Of a stretch of DNA of 64,000 bases, positions 7,910 through 18,709 are shown piece after piece. The DNA comes from Streptomyces sp. f51. GTDB lineage: Bacteria; Actinomycetota; Actinomycetes; Streptomycetales; Streptomycetaceae. The notes under the pieces were generated by a model, which worked only from the letters and a program-made list of their open reading frames with translations, did no database searches and was not told where the DNA came from. Location: the NCBI RefSeq assembly GCF_037940415.1, contig NZ_CP149798.1, forward strand, positions 5,117,001 to 5,181,000, in the 5' to 3' direction. Each line of letters opens with the position of its first letter. Within the stretch, counting starts at the first letter, position 1. The translations under genes were made by a program, and so were the position numbers.

Positions 7910-8737
7910 GTGAGTGCTGACCCGACGCAGGTGCTCGCTTTCGAGACCGACTGCCACATCTTCGAGAACAACGGTTGTGGCTTCCCGGCACCCGGCCTGC
8001 ACTCGTTCCTGTTCGAGCCCCTCTGGGGCAACGGGGACAGCAACTTGTACTTCAACAAGACGATGCTCCTGGCGCTGCTCGGCTCGCTCGTCGTCGTCGC
8101 CTTCTTCTGGGCCGCCTTCCGCAAGCCGAAGGTCGTCCCGGGCAAGCTCCAGATGGTGGCCGAGACCGGCTACGACTTCATCCGGCGCGGCGTCGTCTAC
8201 GAGACGATCGGCAAGAAGGAGGGCGAGAAGTACGTCCCGCTGGTCGTCTCGCTGTTCTTCTTCATCTGGATGATGAACCTCTGGTCGATCATTCCGGTCG
8301 CCCAGTTCCCGGTCACGGCGATCATCTCGTACCCCGCGGTACTGGCCGGCATCGTCTACATCGTCTGGGTGTCCCTGACGTTCAAGCGCCACGGATTCGT
8401 CGGAGCGTTCAAGAACTTCAGCGGCTACGACAAGTCGCTCGGCCCGGTTCTCCCGCTGGCCATGTTCATCGAGCTGCTCTCGAACCTGATCGTCCGGCCG
8501 TTCACTCACGCGGTGCGACTCTTCGCGAACATGTTCGCGGGTCACACGCTGCTGCTGCTGTTCACGATCGCCACCTGGTACCTGCTCAACGGCCTCGGGA
8601 TCGTCTACTCGGGCGTCTCGTTCATCATGGTCATCGTCATGACGGCCTTCGAGCTGTTCATCCAGGCCCTTCAGGCGTACGTGTTCGTGCTGCTGACCTG
8701 CACCTTCATCCAGGGCGCGCTGGCCGAGCACCACTGA
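7910..8737 (+). CDS. atpB: ATP synthase F0 subunit a
   Basis: A 275-residue membrane subunit that forms the two proton half-channels against the c-ring. The essential Arg lies in RPFTHAVRLFANMFAGH, the most conserved part of the family, and the C-terminal helix has FIQALQAYVFVLLTCTFIQGA. GTG 7910 is chosen because AAGGAG at 7898-7903 is six bases upstream; an in-frame open stretch before it lacks similarity. The N-terminus has an extra segment with several Cys/His residues (TDCHIFENNGCGF), as seen in actinobacterial subunit a. Confidence 0.95.
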   Translation: MSADPTQVLAFETDCHIFENNGCGFPAPGLHSFLFEPLWGNGDSNLYFNKTMLLALLGSLVVVAFFWAAFRKPKVVPGKLQMVAETGYDFIRRGVVYETIGKKEGEKYVPLVVSLFFFIWMMNLWSIIPVAQFPVTAIISYPAVLAGIVYIVWVSLTFKRHGFVGAFKNFSGYDKSLGPVLPLAMFIELLSNLIVRPFTHAVRLFANMFAGHTLLLLFTIATWYLLNGLGIVYSGVSFIMVIVMTAFELFIQALQAYVFVLLTCTFIQGALAEHH

Positions 8738-8813
8738 GCGGCGCCCCTCTCTCGACCCCGCAGTCGTCCGGTGGCCAACCCCCACCGGTCCGTAAAGAAA
8801 AGGAAGAACTGGC

Positions 8814-9044
8814 ATGTCCCAGACCCTTGCCGCTGTCTCCGGCTCGCTCGGCTCGATCGGTTACGGCCTCGCGGCCATCGGCCCCGGCGTCGGCGTCGGC
8901 ATCATCTTCGGTAACGGCACCCAGGCTCTCGCCCGTCAGCCCGAGGCCGCCGGTCTGATCCGCGCCAACCAGATCCTCGGCTTCGCCTTCTGTGAGGCGC
9001 TCGCCCTCATCGGTCTGGTCATGCCGTTCGTCTACGGCACCTGA
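8814..9044 (+). CDS. atpE: ATP synthase F0 subunit c
   Basis: A 76-residue hairpin of two transmembrane helices joined by the polar loop ARQPE (residues 40-44). The proton-carrying carboxylate is E61 in FCEALALIG, and the first helix has the Gly-rich pattern GPGVGVGIIFGNG. An AAGGAAG site precedes the ATG. It sits 76 bases after atpB, and translation initiation here must be strong because the ring needs many copies. Confidence 0.97.
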   Translation: MSQTLAAVSGSLGSIGYGLAAIGPGVGVGIIFGNGTQALARQPEAAGLIRANQILGFAFCEALALIGLVMPFVYGT

Positions 9045-9086
9045 TCCACCCGATCAGCGACAGCCCACTAGACGAAAGGCACTGAC

Positions 9087-9629
9087 ATGAGCCACATGCT
9101 CATTCTGGCGGCCGAGAAGGAAAACCCTCTCATCCCGCCGATTCCCGAGCTTGTCATCGGCCTGCTCGCCTTCGTCATCGTCTTCGGCTTCCTGGCCTGG
9201 AAGCTGCTCCCGAACATCAACAAGGTTCTGGAGCAGCGTCGCGAGGCCATCGAGGGCGGTATCGAAAAGGCCGAGGCCGCGCAGACCGAGGCCCAGAGCG
9301 TGCTCGAGCAGTACAAGGCTCAGCTCGCCGAGGCCCGTCACGAGGCCGCGCGCCTGCGCCAGGACGCACAGGAGCAGGGCGCCACGCTCATCGCCGAGAT
9401 GCGCGCGGAAGGCCAGCGGCAGCGCGACGAGATCGTCGCCGCCGGCCACACGCAGATCGAGGCCGACCGCAAGGCCGCCGCACAGTCGCTGCGTCAGGAC
9501 GTCGGCACGCTTGCCACCGACCTGGCCGGCAAGCTCGTCGGCGAGTCCCTCGAGGACCACGCCCGCCAGAGCCGTGTCATCGACCGTTTCCTCTCCGAGC
9601 TTGAGGAGAAGGCCGAGGCGGCTCGATGA
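9087..9629 (+). CDS. atpF: ATP synthase F0 subunit b
   Basis: A 180-residue peripheral stalk subunit. One N-terminal membrane helix (ELVIGLLAFVIVFGFLAWKLL) is followed by a long right-handed coiled coil rich in Glu, Ala, Arg and Gln, beginning NINKVLEQRREAIEGGIEKAEAAQTEAQ. A second in-frame ATG lies at 9096. The stop overlaps the start of atpH by four bases (ATGA at 9626-9629), which suggests translational coupling of the two stalk subunits. Confidence 0.95.
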   Translation: MSHMLILAAEKENPLIPPIPELVIGLLAFVIVFGFLAWKLLPNINKVLEQRREAIEGGIEKAEAAQTEAQSVLEQYKAQLAEARHEAARLRQDAQEQGATLIAEMRAEGQRQRDEIVAAGHTQIEADRKAAAQSLRQDVGTLATDLAGKLVGESLEDHARQSRVIDRFLSELEEKAEAAR

Positions 9630-10447
9630 CTGCACACGGAGCGAGCCGCGAGGCAACCGCAGCCGCACGTGAGCGTCTCGACGCGCTGACGGACTCGACG
9701 TCCGTGGACGCGGCCCTGCTCGCCGACGAGCTGGCCGCGGTCACCACGCTGCTCCACCGCGAGGTGTCGCTGCGTCGGGTCCTCACCGACCCGGCGCAGC
9801 CCGGCGAGGCCAAGGCCGAGCTGGTCCAGCGCCTGCTCGGCGGCCAGGTGGGCGGCAGCGCCGCGGACCTGGTGTCCGGCATGGTGCGCTCCCGCTGGTC
9901 GCAGCCCCGCGACCTGGTGGACGCCCTCGAGGAACTCGCCGCCACCGCCGACCTCACGGCGGCGCAGCGGACGGGCGCGCTCGACGACGTCGAGGACGAG
10001 CTGTTCCGCTTCGGCCGGATCGTCGCCTCGAACACCGAGCTGCGCGCCGCGCTGACCGACCGGGCCGCCACCACGGCGGCCAAGAGCGAGCTGCTGCGCA
10101 GCCTGCTCGGCGGCCGGGCCGACGTGACGACCGAGCGTCTGGTGACGCGCCTCGTGACCGCGCCCCGCGGACGTAGCCTGGAAGCGGGACTCGAGTCCCT
10201 GTCCAAGCTCGCCGCCGAGCGTCGCGACCGCATGGTCGCCGTGGTCACCTCCGCGGTGCCGCTGAGCGACGGACAGAAGCAGCGCCTCGGCGCCGCTCTG
10301 GCCAAGCTCTACGGCCGTCCGATGCACCTCAACCTCGACGTGGACCCCGATGTCCTCGGCGGGATCCGGGTGCAGGTCGGCGACGAGGTCATCAACGGCT
10401 CCATCGCGGACCGTCTCGAGGACGCCGCCCGCCGCATGGCGAGCTAG
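9626..10447 (+). CDS. atpH: ATP synthase F1 subunit delta (long form)
   Basis: The 273-residue OSCP/delta subunit ties the peripheral stalk to the top of F1. It is about 90 residues longer than the E. coli subunit, as usual in Streptomyces. The C-terminal region MHLNLDVDPDVLGGIRVQVGDEVINGSIADRLEDAARRM is the conserved delta signature. It starts within the atpF stop. The 128 bases to atpA carry a G-run/C-run stretch that could fold. Confidence 0.95.
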   Translation: MTAHGASREATAAARERLDALTDSTSVDAALLADELAAVTTLLHREVSLRRVLTDPAQPGEAKAELVQRLLGGQVGGSAADLVSGMVRSRWSQPRDLVDALEELAATADLTAAQRTGALDDVEDELFRFGRIVASNTELRAALTDRAATTAAKSELLRSLLGGRADVTTERLVTRLVTAPRGRSLEAGLESLSKLAAERRDRMVAVVTSAVPLSDGQKQRLGAALAKLYGRPMHLNLDVDPDVLGGIRVQVGDEVINGSIADRLEDAARRMAS

Positions 10448-10575
10448 CAATCACACAAGCAGTAGGCAATTACGGCCCTGGTTGGGCCGTGCAGAGGATT
10501 CACCTCTCATCGGGGGGAGTCCCCCATCCCCCCAAAGTGAAACTTCGGGCCCAACAAGGAGAGCAGGGAACCCAG

Positions 10576-12165
10576 ATGGCGGAGCTCACGATCCGGCCGG
10601 AGGAGATCCGGGACGCACTGGAGAACTTTGTCCAGTCGTACCAGCCGGACGCGGCCTCGCGCGAGGAGGTCGGTACGGTCACCGTCGCCGGCGACGGTAT
10701 CGCCAAGATCGAGGGTCTTCCCTCGGCCATGGCGAACGAGCTGCTGAAGTTCGAGGACGGAACCCTCGGCCTCGCGCTCAACCTGGAAGAGCGCGAGATC
10801 GGTGCGGTCGTCCTCGGCGAGTTCAGCGGCATCGAAGAGGGCCAGCCGGTGCAGCGCACCGGTGAGGTGCTGTCCGTCGCCGTGGGCGAGGGCTACCTCG
10901 GCCGCGTCGTCGACCCGCTCGGCAACCCGATCGACGGCCTCGGCGAGATCGAGACGTCCGGCCGCCGCGCCCTCGAGCTGCAAGCCCCGGGCGTCATGGT
11001 CCGCAAGTCGGTGCACGAGCCGATGGAGACGGGCTACAAGGCCGTCGACGCGATGACCCCGATCGGCCGTGGCCAGCGTCAGCTGATCATCGGTGACCGT
11101 CAGACCGGCAAGACCGCGCTGGCCGTCGACACGATCATCAACCAGCGCGACAACTGGCGCTCGGGCGACACCAAGAAGCAGGTCCGCTGCATCTACGTCG
11201 CCATCGGCCAGAAGGGTTCGACCATCGCCTCCGTGCGTGGCGCCCTCGAAGAGGCCGGCGCGCTGGAGTACACGACCATCGTCGCCGCCCCGGCGTCCGA
11301 CCCGGCCGGCTTCAAGTACCTTGCGCCGTACACCGGTTCGGCCATCGGTCAGCAGTGGATGTACGAGGGCAAGCACGTCCTCATCATCTTCGACGACCTC
11401 TCGAAGCAGGCCGACGCCTACCGCGCCGTGTCCCTGCTGCTCCGCCGCCCGCCGGGCCGCGAGGCCTACCCCGGCGACGTCTTCTACCTGCACTCCCGTC
11501 TGCTGGAGCGCTGCGCGAAGCTCTCCGACGACCTGGGCGCCGGTTCGATGACGGGTCTGCCGATCGTCGAGACCAAGGCGAACGACGTGTCGGCGTTCAT
11601 CCCGACCAACGTCATCTCCATCACCGACGGCCAGTGCTTCCTGGAGTCCGACCTGTTCAACGCCGGCCAGCGTCCGGCCCTGAACGTCGGTATCTCGGTC
11701 TCCCGCGTCGGTGGCTCCGCCCAGCACAAGGCGATGAAGCAGGTCTCCGGCCGTCTTCGCCTCGACCTGGCCCAGTACCGCGAGCTGGAGGCGTTCGCCG
11801 CCTTCGGTTCCGACCTGGACGCCGCGTCGAAGTCGCAGCTGGAGCGCGGTCAGCGTCTGGTCGAGCTGCTCAAGCAGGCTCAGTACCAGCCGATGCCGAC
11901 CGAGGACCAGGTCGTCTCCGTGTGGTCCGCGACCACCGGCAAGATGGACGACGTCCCGGTCGCCGACATCCGCCGCTTCGAGAAGGAGCTCCTGGAGTAC
12001 CTGCACCGCAAGGAGCAGGGCCTCATGACCTCCATCAAGGAGGGCGGCAAGATGTCGGACGACACGCTCACCGCCATCGCCGACGGCATCACGGAGTTCA
12101 AGAAGCAGTTCGAGACCTCGGACGGGAAGCTTCTCGGCGAGGACGCTCCGGCCGCCGCCAAGTGA
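10576..12165 (+). CDS. atpA: ATP synthase F1 subunit alpha
   Basis: A 529-residue non-catalytic nucleotide-binding subunit of F1. Walker A is GDRQTGKT with Lys179, and the Arg finger region SVSRVGGSAQ is intact. The product starts MAELTIRPEEIRDALENF, the standard alpha N-terminus. ATG 10576 is favoured over an earlier in-frame start at 10489 because GGGA (10566-10569) and AAGGAG (10556-10561) precede it and the extra residues have no similarity. Confidence 0.97.
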   Translation: MAELTIRPEEIRDALENFVQSYQPDAASREEVGTVTVAGDGIAKIEGLPSAMANELLKFEDGTLGLALNLEEREIGAVVLGEFSGIEEGQPVQRTGEVLSVAVGEGYLGRVVDPLGNPIDGLGEIETSGRRALELQAPGVMVRKSVHEPMETGYKAVDAMTPIGRGQRQLIIGDRQTGKTALAVDTIINQRDNWRSGDTKKQVRCIYVAIGQKGSTIASVRGALEEAGALEYTTIVAAPASDPAGFKYLAPYTGSAIGQQWMYEGKHVLIIFDDLSKQADAYRAVSLLLRRPPGREAYPGDVFYLHSRLLERCAKLSDDLGAGSMTGLPIVETKANDVSAFIPTNVISITDGQCFLESDLFNAGQRPALNVGISVSRVGGSAQHKAMKQVSGRLRLDLAQYRELEAFAAFGSDLDAASKSQLERGQRLVELLKQAQYQPMPTEDQVVSVWSATTGKMDDVPVADIRRFEKELLEYLHRKEQGLMTSIKEGGKMSDDTLTAIADGITEFKKQFETSDGKLLGEDAPAAAK

Positions 12166-12186
12166 CGTAAGGAAGGGACCTGACTC

Positions 12187-13101
12187 ATGGGAGCCCAGCT
12201 CCGGGTCTACAAGCGTCGCATCCGATCCGTCACCGCGACCAAGAAGATCACCAAGGCGATGGAGATGATCGCCGCCTCGCGCGTCGTCAAGGCGCAGCGC
12301 AAGGTGGCGGCCTCCACGCCGTACGCGACCGAGCTCACCCGCGCGGTCACGGCGGTCGGCACCGGCTCGAACACCAAGCACCCGCTGACCACGGAGGCGG
12401 AGACGGCGACCCGTTCCGCGGTTCTGCTCCTCACGAGCGACCGCGGACTGGCCGGCGCCTTCAACTCCAACTCCATCAAGGCGGCGGAGCAGCTGACCGC
12501 CCGTCTTGAGGCCGAGGGCAAGCAGGTCGACACGTACATCGTCGGCCGCCGCGGTCTGGCCCACTACAACTTCCGCGAGCGCAAGGTCGTGGAATCGTGG
12601 TCGGGCTTCACCGACGAGCCCACCTACGCGGACGCGAAGAAGGTCGCGGGTCCGCTGATCGAGGCCATCGAGAAGGACACGGCGGACGGCGGCGTGGATG
12701 AACTCCACATCGTCTACACCGAGTTCGTCTCGATGATGACGCAGACGGCCATCGACGGCCGGCTGCTGCCGCTTCGCCTCGAAGAGGTGGCGGAAGAGGC
12801 GCCCGAGGGCGAGATCCTTCCGCTGTACGAGTTCGAGCCGTCGGCGGAGGACGTCCTTGACGCCCTCCTGCCGCGCTACGTCGAGAGCCGTATCTACAAC
12901 GCGCTGCTCCAGTCGGCTGCTTCCAAGCACGCCGCCACGCGCCGCGCGATGAAGTCGGCGACCGACAACGCGGGAGACCTGATCACCACGCTCTCCCGAC
13001 TTGCCAATGCGGCCCGCCAGGCCGAAATCACCCAGGAAATCAGCGAGATCGTCGGTGGCTCCGCAGCCCTTGCCGACGCGACCGCGGGGAGTGACAAGTA
13101 A
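12187..13101 (+). CDS. atpG: ATP synthase F1 subunit gamma
   Basis: The 304-residue central rotor shaft. It starts MGAQLRVYKRRIRSVTATKKITKAMEMIAASRV and ends with the matching C-terminal helix (NAGDLITTLSRLANAARQAEITQEISEIVGG), the two parts that form the coiled-coil shaft inside the alpha3beta3 ring. It lies 21 bases after atpA with AAGGAAGG before the ATG. Its TAA stop shares one base with the ATG of atpD at 13101. Confidence 0.97.
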   Translation: MGAQLRVYKRRIRSVTATKKITKAMEMIAASRVVKAQRKVAASTPYATELTRAVTAVGTGSNTKHPLTTEAETATRSAVLLLTSDRGLAGAFNSNSIKAAEQLTARLEAEGKQVDTYIVGRRGLAHYNFRERKVVESWSGFTDEPTYADAKKVAGPLIEAIEKDTADGGVDELHIVYTEFVSMMTQTAIDGRLLPLRLEEVAEEAPEGEILPLYEFEPSAEDVLDALLPRYVESRIYNALLQSAASKHAATRRAMKSATDNAGDLITTLSRLANAARQAEITQEISEIVGGSAALADATAGSDK

Positions 13102-14537
13102 TGACGACGACTTCTGAGACGGCCGTTGCCACGGGCCGCGTCGCCCGGGTCATCGGCCCGGTCGTCGACGTGGAGTTCCCCGTCGACGCGATGCCGGACA
13201 TCTACAACGCCCTTCACGTCGAGGTGGCCGACCCGGCCAACGCCGGCGAGAAGAAGACGCTGACCCTGGAAGTCGCCCAGCACCTGGGTGACGGCCTGGT
13301 CCGCACGATCTCCATGCAGCCCACCGACGGTCTGGTCCGCCAGGCCGTGGTCACCGACACGGGCACGGGCATCTCCGTCCCGGTCGGCGACTTCACCAAG
13401 GGCAAGGTGTTCAACACCCTCGGTGAGGTGCTGAACTCCGACGAGAAGTACTCGGGCGAGCGCTGGTCCATCCACCGCAAGGCCCCGCGCTTCGACGAGC
13501 TCGAGTCGAAGACCGAGATGTTCGAGACCGGCGTCAAGGTCATCGACCTTCTCACCCCGTACGTCAAGGGTGGAAAGATCGGTCTGTTCGGTGGTGCCGG
13601 TGTCGGCAAGACGGTGCTCATCCAGGAGATGATCTACCGCGTCGCCAACAACCACGACGGTGTCTCCGTGTTCGCCGGTGTCGGCGAGCGCACCCGTGAG
13701 GGCAACGACCTCATCGAGGAGATGTCGGACTCGGGCGTCATCGACAAGACCGCCCTTGTCTTCGGCCAGATGGACGAGCCCCCGGGCACCCGTCTGCGCG
13801 TGGCCCTCGCGGGTCTGACCATGGCGGAGTACTTCCGCGATGTGCAGAAGCAGGACGTGCTGTTCTTCATCGACAACATCTTCCGCTTCACGCAGGCCGG
13901 TTCCGAGGTCTCGACCCTGCTCGGCCGTATGCCCTCCGCGGTGGGTTACCAGCCGAACCTGGCCGACGAGATGGGTCTCCTCCAGGAGCGCATCACCTCG
14001 ACCCGTGGTCACTCGATCACCTCGATGCAGGCGATCTACGTCCCCGCGGACGACCTGACCGACCCGGCCCCGGCCACCACGTTCGCCCACCTCGACGCGA
14101 CGACGGTTCTCTCCCGTCCGATCTCCGAGAAGGGCATCTACCCGGCCGTGGACCCGCTGGACTCCACGTCCCGCATCCTGGACCCCCGCTACATCGCGGC
14201 GGACCACTACGCGGCCGCGATGCGCGTCAAGTCGGTTCTCCAGAAGTACAAGGACCTTCAGGACATCATCGCGATCCTCGGTATCGACGAGCTGGGCGAG
14301 GAGGACAAGCTCACCGTCCACCGCGCCCGTCGCGTGGAGCGCTTCCTGTCCCAGAACACCCACGTCGCCAAGCAGTTCACCGGCGTCGACGGGTCGGACG
14401 TCCCGCTGGACGAGTCGATCGCGGCCTTCAACGCGATCATCGACGGCGAGTACGACCACTTCCCGGAGCAGGCGTTCTTCCTCTGCGGTGGCATTGAGGA
14501 CCTCAAGGCCAACGCCAAGGAGCTCGGCGTCTCCTGA
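13101..14537 (+). CDS. atpD: ATP synthase F1 subunit beta
   Basis: A 478-residue catalytic subunit. Walker A is GGAGVGKT (residues 164-171, Lys170), GERTREGNDL carries the catalytic Glu region, Walker B is VLFFIDNIFRF, and the DELSEED-like element near the C-terminus reads DELGEED. The start overlaps the atpG stop by one base. The gap to atpC is 127 bases and holds a GC-rich hairpin. Confidence 0.98.
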   Translation: MTTTSETAVATGRVARVIGPVVDVEFPVDAMPDIYNALHVEVADPANAGEKKTLTLEVAQHLGDGLVRTISMQPTDGLVRQAVVTDTGTGISVPVGDFTKGKVFNTLGEVLNSDEKYSGERWSIHRKAPRFDELESKTEMFETGVKVIDLLTPYVKGGKIGLFGGAGVGKTVLIQEMIYRVANNHDGVSVFAGVGERTREGNDLIEEMSDSGVIDKTALVFGQMDEPPGTRLRVALAGLTMAEYFRDVQKQDVLFFIDNIFRFTQAGSEVSTLLGRMPSAVGYQPNLADEMGLLQERITSTRGHSITSMQAIYVPADDLTDPAPATTFAHLDATTVLSRPISEKGIYPAVDPLDSTSRILDPRYIAADHYAAAMRVKSVLQKYKDLQDIIAILGIDELGEEDKLTVHRARRVERFLSQNTHVAKQFTGVDGSDVPLDESIAAFNAIIDGEYDHFPEQAFFLCGGIEDLKANAKELGVS

Positions 14538-14552
14538 ACCTCGTGTTCTTGA

Positions 14553-14598
14553 GGAGGGGGCGGGGCCGCACCTCGCGGGGTGCGGTCCTTCCCCCTCC
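14553..14598 (+). terminator. GC-rich hairpin between atpD and atpC
   Basis: Arms GGAGGGGG (14553-14560) and CCCCCTCC (14591-14598) pair perfectly. The inner arms CCGCACC and GGGTGCGG also pair around a TCGC loop. No uridine run follows. It may act as a partial terminator or an mRNA processing and stability element that lowers atpC relative to atpD. Confidence 0.55.
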
Positions 14599-14664
14599 AT
14601 ACGCCTACTAGACTTTGACCCAACACCCGGCAGCAACGCCGGGTGGTGACCCGAGGAGCCCACC

Positions 14665-15039
14665 TTGGCTGCTGAGCTGCACGTCGAGCTCGTCGCCGCG
14701 GACCGCAGTGTCTGGTCCGGCGAGGCCACCCTGGTCGTCGCGCGTACCACGTCCGGCGACATCGGCGTCATGCCCGGTCACCAGCCGCTTCTCGGTGTGC
14801 TGGAGTCGGGCCCGGTGACCATTCGTACGAGTGATGGTGGAACGGTCGTCGCCGCGGTGCACGGCGGTTTCATCTCCTTCGCCGACAACAAGCTGTCGCT
14901 GCTGGCCGAGATCGCCGAGCTGTCGGACGAGATCGACGTCCAGCGTGCGGAGCGGGCGCTCGAGCGCGCGAAGTCGGACGCCGACGCGTCCGCCGAGCGT
15001 CGTGCGGACGTCCGTCTGCGTGCGGTGGCGAACCACTGA
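14665..15039 (+). CDS. atpC: ATP synthase F1 subunit epsilon
   Basis: A 124-residue epsilon subunit: an N-terminal beta sandwich (MAAELHVELVAADRSVWSGEATLVVARTTSGDIGVMPGHQPLLGVL) and a C-terminal helical hairpin (VQRAERALERAKSDADASAERRADVRLRAVANH) that can inhibit ATP hydrolysis. The start is TTG 14665 with GAGGAG at 14653-14658. The weak start codon and the hairpin upstream could both hold its synthesis below that of beta, matching 1:3 stoichiometry. It closes the operon. Confidence 0.95.
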   Translation: MAAELHVELVAADRSVWSGEATLVVARTTSGDIGVMPGHQPLLGVLESGPVTIRTSDGGTVVAAVHGGFISFADNKLSLLAEIAELSDEIDVQRAERALERAKSDADASAERRADVRLRAVANH

Positions 15040-15199
15040 CGATCGGTGCGACCCCGGCCCGTCAGGCGCCGGGGGAGCACTGTGCAAGGCTTTGACTCAG
15101 CCGCGGCTGGGACCGGATCACTCCGGCCCTGGCCGCGGCTGAGGCAAATCCGGACGTTTTTTCTTTTCCGTTACCTAGGAGACGAGGAGGTCGGTGTCG

Positions 15200-15646
15200 A
15201 TGGTCCTCGCTCTGACTGTGTGCGGAGTGGTAGTGGCGTTCGTGGTGGTGGGGCTGTTCGTCTTCGGCCTCCGCCGCCGGCTCATCCAGCGCTCCGGCGG
15301 AACGTTCGACTGTAGCCTCCGCTGGGACGTCCCCGAGAAGGGTGACCCCAGCGGCAAGGGCTGGAGCTACGGCGTGGCCCGCTACAACGGAGACCGGGTC
15401 GAGTGGTACCGCGTCTTCTCGTACGCCCCCCGCCCGCGCCGTCTCCTCGAACGCTCGGCGATCGAGGTGGCCGGCCGCCGTGCCGCGGACGGCGAGGAGG
15501 AGCTCGCGCTGCTCTCCGACGCGATCATCCTGGCCTGCCTCCACCGCGGGACCCGCCTCGAACTGGCGATGAGCGAGGACGCGCTCACGGGCTTCCTGGC
15601 GTGGCTGGAGGCGGCTCCGCCCGGCCAGAGGGTGAACGTCGCCTGA
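15200..15646 (+). CDS. DUF2550 membrane-anchored protein
   Basis: A 148-residue protein with one N-terminal membrane helix (MVLALTVCGVVVAFVVVGLFVFGLRRR) and a cytoplasmic domain containing GGTFDCSLRW, GWSYGVARYNGDRVEWYRVFS and a SAIEVAGRR stretch. This matches the actinobacterial DUF2550 family, commonly placed after atpC; its function is unknown. ATG 15200 is preferred over GTG 15194 because GAGGAGG at 15184-15190 is nine bases from the ATG and only three from the GTG. It may be read through from the atp operon, and a strong terminator follows. Confidence 0.85.
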   Translation: MVLALTVCGVVVAFVVVGLFVFGLRRRLIQRSGGTFDCSLRWDVPEKGDPSGKGWSYGVARYNGDRVEWYRVFSYAPRPRRLLERSAIEVAGRRAADGEEELALLSDAIILACLHRGTRLELAMSEDALTGFLAWLEAAPPGQRVNVA

Positions 15647-15662
15647 GGCCCCCCGCAACGGC

Positions 15663-15702
15663 GAACCGCGGACAGACCCTGAGGTCTGCCCGCGGTTCTT
15701 TT
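15663..15702. terminator. Bidirectional terminator between DUF2550 gene and chitinase
   Basis: Perfect 16-bp arms (15663-15678 and 15682-15697) with a CTGA/TGA-type loop, followed by TTTT on the plus strand. It lies between convergent genes and can serve both. Confidence 0.9.
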
Positions 15703-15735
15703 GGTGTGCTGCGGACCGGTGTCCCGGTCCGGTGA

Positions 15736-17562
<1,827 letters not shown>

Positions 17563-17629
17563 TCCGCGCCTCCTCGGGGGAGTTGGAGGGGGAGGGGCGT
17601 GACTGAGCCTTCACACCCACGGTGCCGTG

Positions 17630-17671
17630 AGAATAGGAAGGTCTGGACCATGGGTCAATAGGTCTGGACCA
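17630..17671 (-). promoter_or_regulatory. Chitinase promoter with two 12-bp direct repeats
   Basis: On the minus strand two identical copies of TGGTCCAGACCT lie at 17671-17660 and 17650-17639, 21 bases apart (two helical turns). Between them is TTGACC (-35, 17658-17653), and 17 bases on is TATTCT (-10, 17635-17630). Direct repeats of this type overlap the -35 region of Streptomyces chitinase promoters, where they mediate chitin induction and glucose repression; the repeat also resembles the DasR-responsive element. The promoter is unusually complete. Confidence 0.92.
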
Positions 17672-17907
17672 CTGTTTCGCTCTCGTGATGGAGTCTCAAC
17701 TCCGTTGAGCACACGGCACATTGGCGCTCCAACACGCGATGCCGAGGCCCCGGCGGGCGGCTGACGTGGGCCTTCGTGCTCCTGTCGGGGGTCCGCCGGA
17801 GCCGTCGGCGGGGACGGCGAAGGGCGCCCGCGGCACGGGCCCGAAGTGACCTTCGAGTCCGGCGCGGACGCCCTTCGTCCGGTGTGACGGATGGGGTCCG
17901 GAGTCGC

Positions 17908-18480
17908 TCAGCGCTCCCCGCCGGGGACCCACAGGACATCGCCGGTGTCCTTGTTCGCCGTACGGGCCAGGATGAACAGGAGGTCCGAGAGCCGGTTGAG
18001 GTAGGTGGCCGTGAGCGGGTTCATCGCCTCGCCGTGGACCTCCAGCGCGGCCCAGGTCGAGCGCTCGGCCCGGCGTACGACCGTGCACGCCTGGTGCAGG
18101 AGCGCGGCGCCCGCGGTGCCGCCGGGCAGGATGAAGGAGCGCAGCTTCTCCAGCCGCTCGTTGAACAGGTCGCAGTCCGCCTCCAGCCGGTCGACGTAGA
18201 ACTGCTCGACCCGCAGCGGCGGGAACTTCGGGTCCTCGACCACCGGCGTCGACAGGTCCGCGCCGACGTCGAACAGGTCGTTCTGGACGCGGGTGAGGAC
18301 CTGGACGACCTCGTCCTCCAGGCCGCCCAGCGCGATCGCCGTGCCGATGACGGCGTTCGCCTCGTTGGCGTCGGCGTACGCCGAGATCCGCAGATCGGTC
18401 TTGGCGACCCTGCTCATGTCCCCGAGGGCGGTGGTGCCCTGGTCGCCGGTCCGGGTGTAGATGCGCGTCAGATTGACCAT
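17908..18480 (-). CDS. PduO-type cob(I)alamin adenosyltransferase
   Basis: A 190-residue trimeric enzyme that transfers the adenosyl group of ATP to cob(I)alamin, giving coenzyme B12. The N-terminal ATP-binding motif TRTGDQGTTALGDMSRVAK and the later RRAERSTWAA and LNRLSDLLFILAR motifs are typical of the PduO/MMAB class rather than the CobA class. The partners that need adenosylcobalamin, IcmA and MeaB, are encoded 20-37 kb away in the same window. It is divergent from the hydroxybutyryl-CoA dehydrogenase gene, with a 229-base shared upstream region. Confidence 0.95.
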   Translation of the reverse strand: MVNLTRIYTRTGDQGTTALGDMSRVAKTDLRISAYADANEANAVIGTAIALGGLEDEVVQVLTRVQNDLFDVGADLSTPVVEDPKFPPLRVEQFYVDRLEADCDLFNERLEKLRSFILPGGTAGAALLHQACTVVRRAERSTWAALEVHGEAMNPLTATYLNRLSDLLFILARTANKDTGDVLWVPGGER

Positions 18481-18709
18481 GGAGTCAATCTAGACGGCCT
18501 CGCGGGCCCGGGAGGCGCCGTGCCCGCGAGGTGCGGATCACAGGGCGCGGAGTCGGCCGGCGAGCGTTCGTCCGGCCGACGGGACGGGACGTGACGGGTG
18601 TCTCACGCCCTGAGACCGTGACACGCGTTACTTACCGGTTTCACGCCCCCTTCCGAACGCTACTCTCCGCCGAAGAGGCATACACAAGCAGCGTGTTAAG
18701 GGAGTCTGA

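Noticed and set aside
10507..12930. 807-codon minus-strand open frame opposite atpA/atpG
   Set aside because: It is antisense to highly conserved ATP synthase genes, with shadow composition and no ribosome site.
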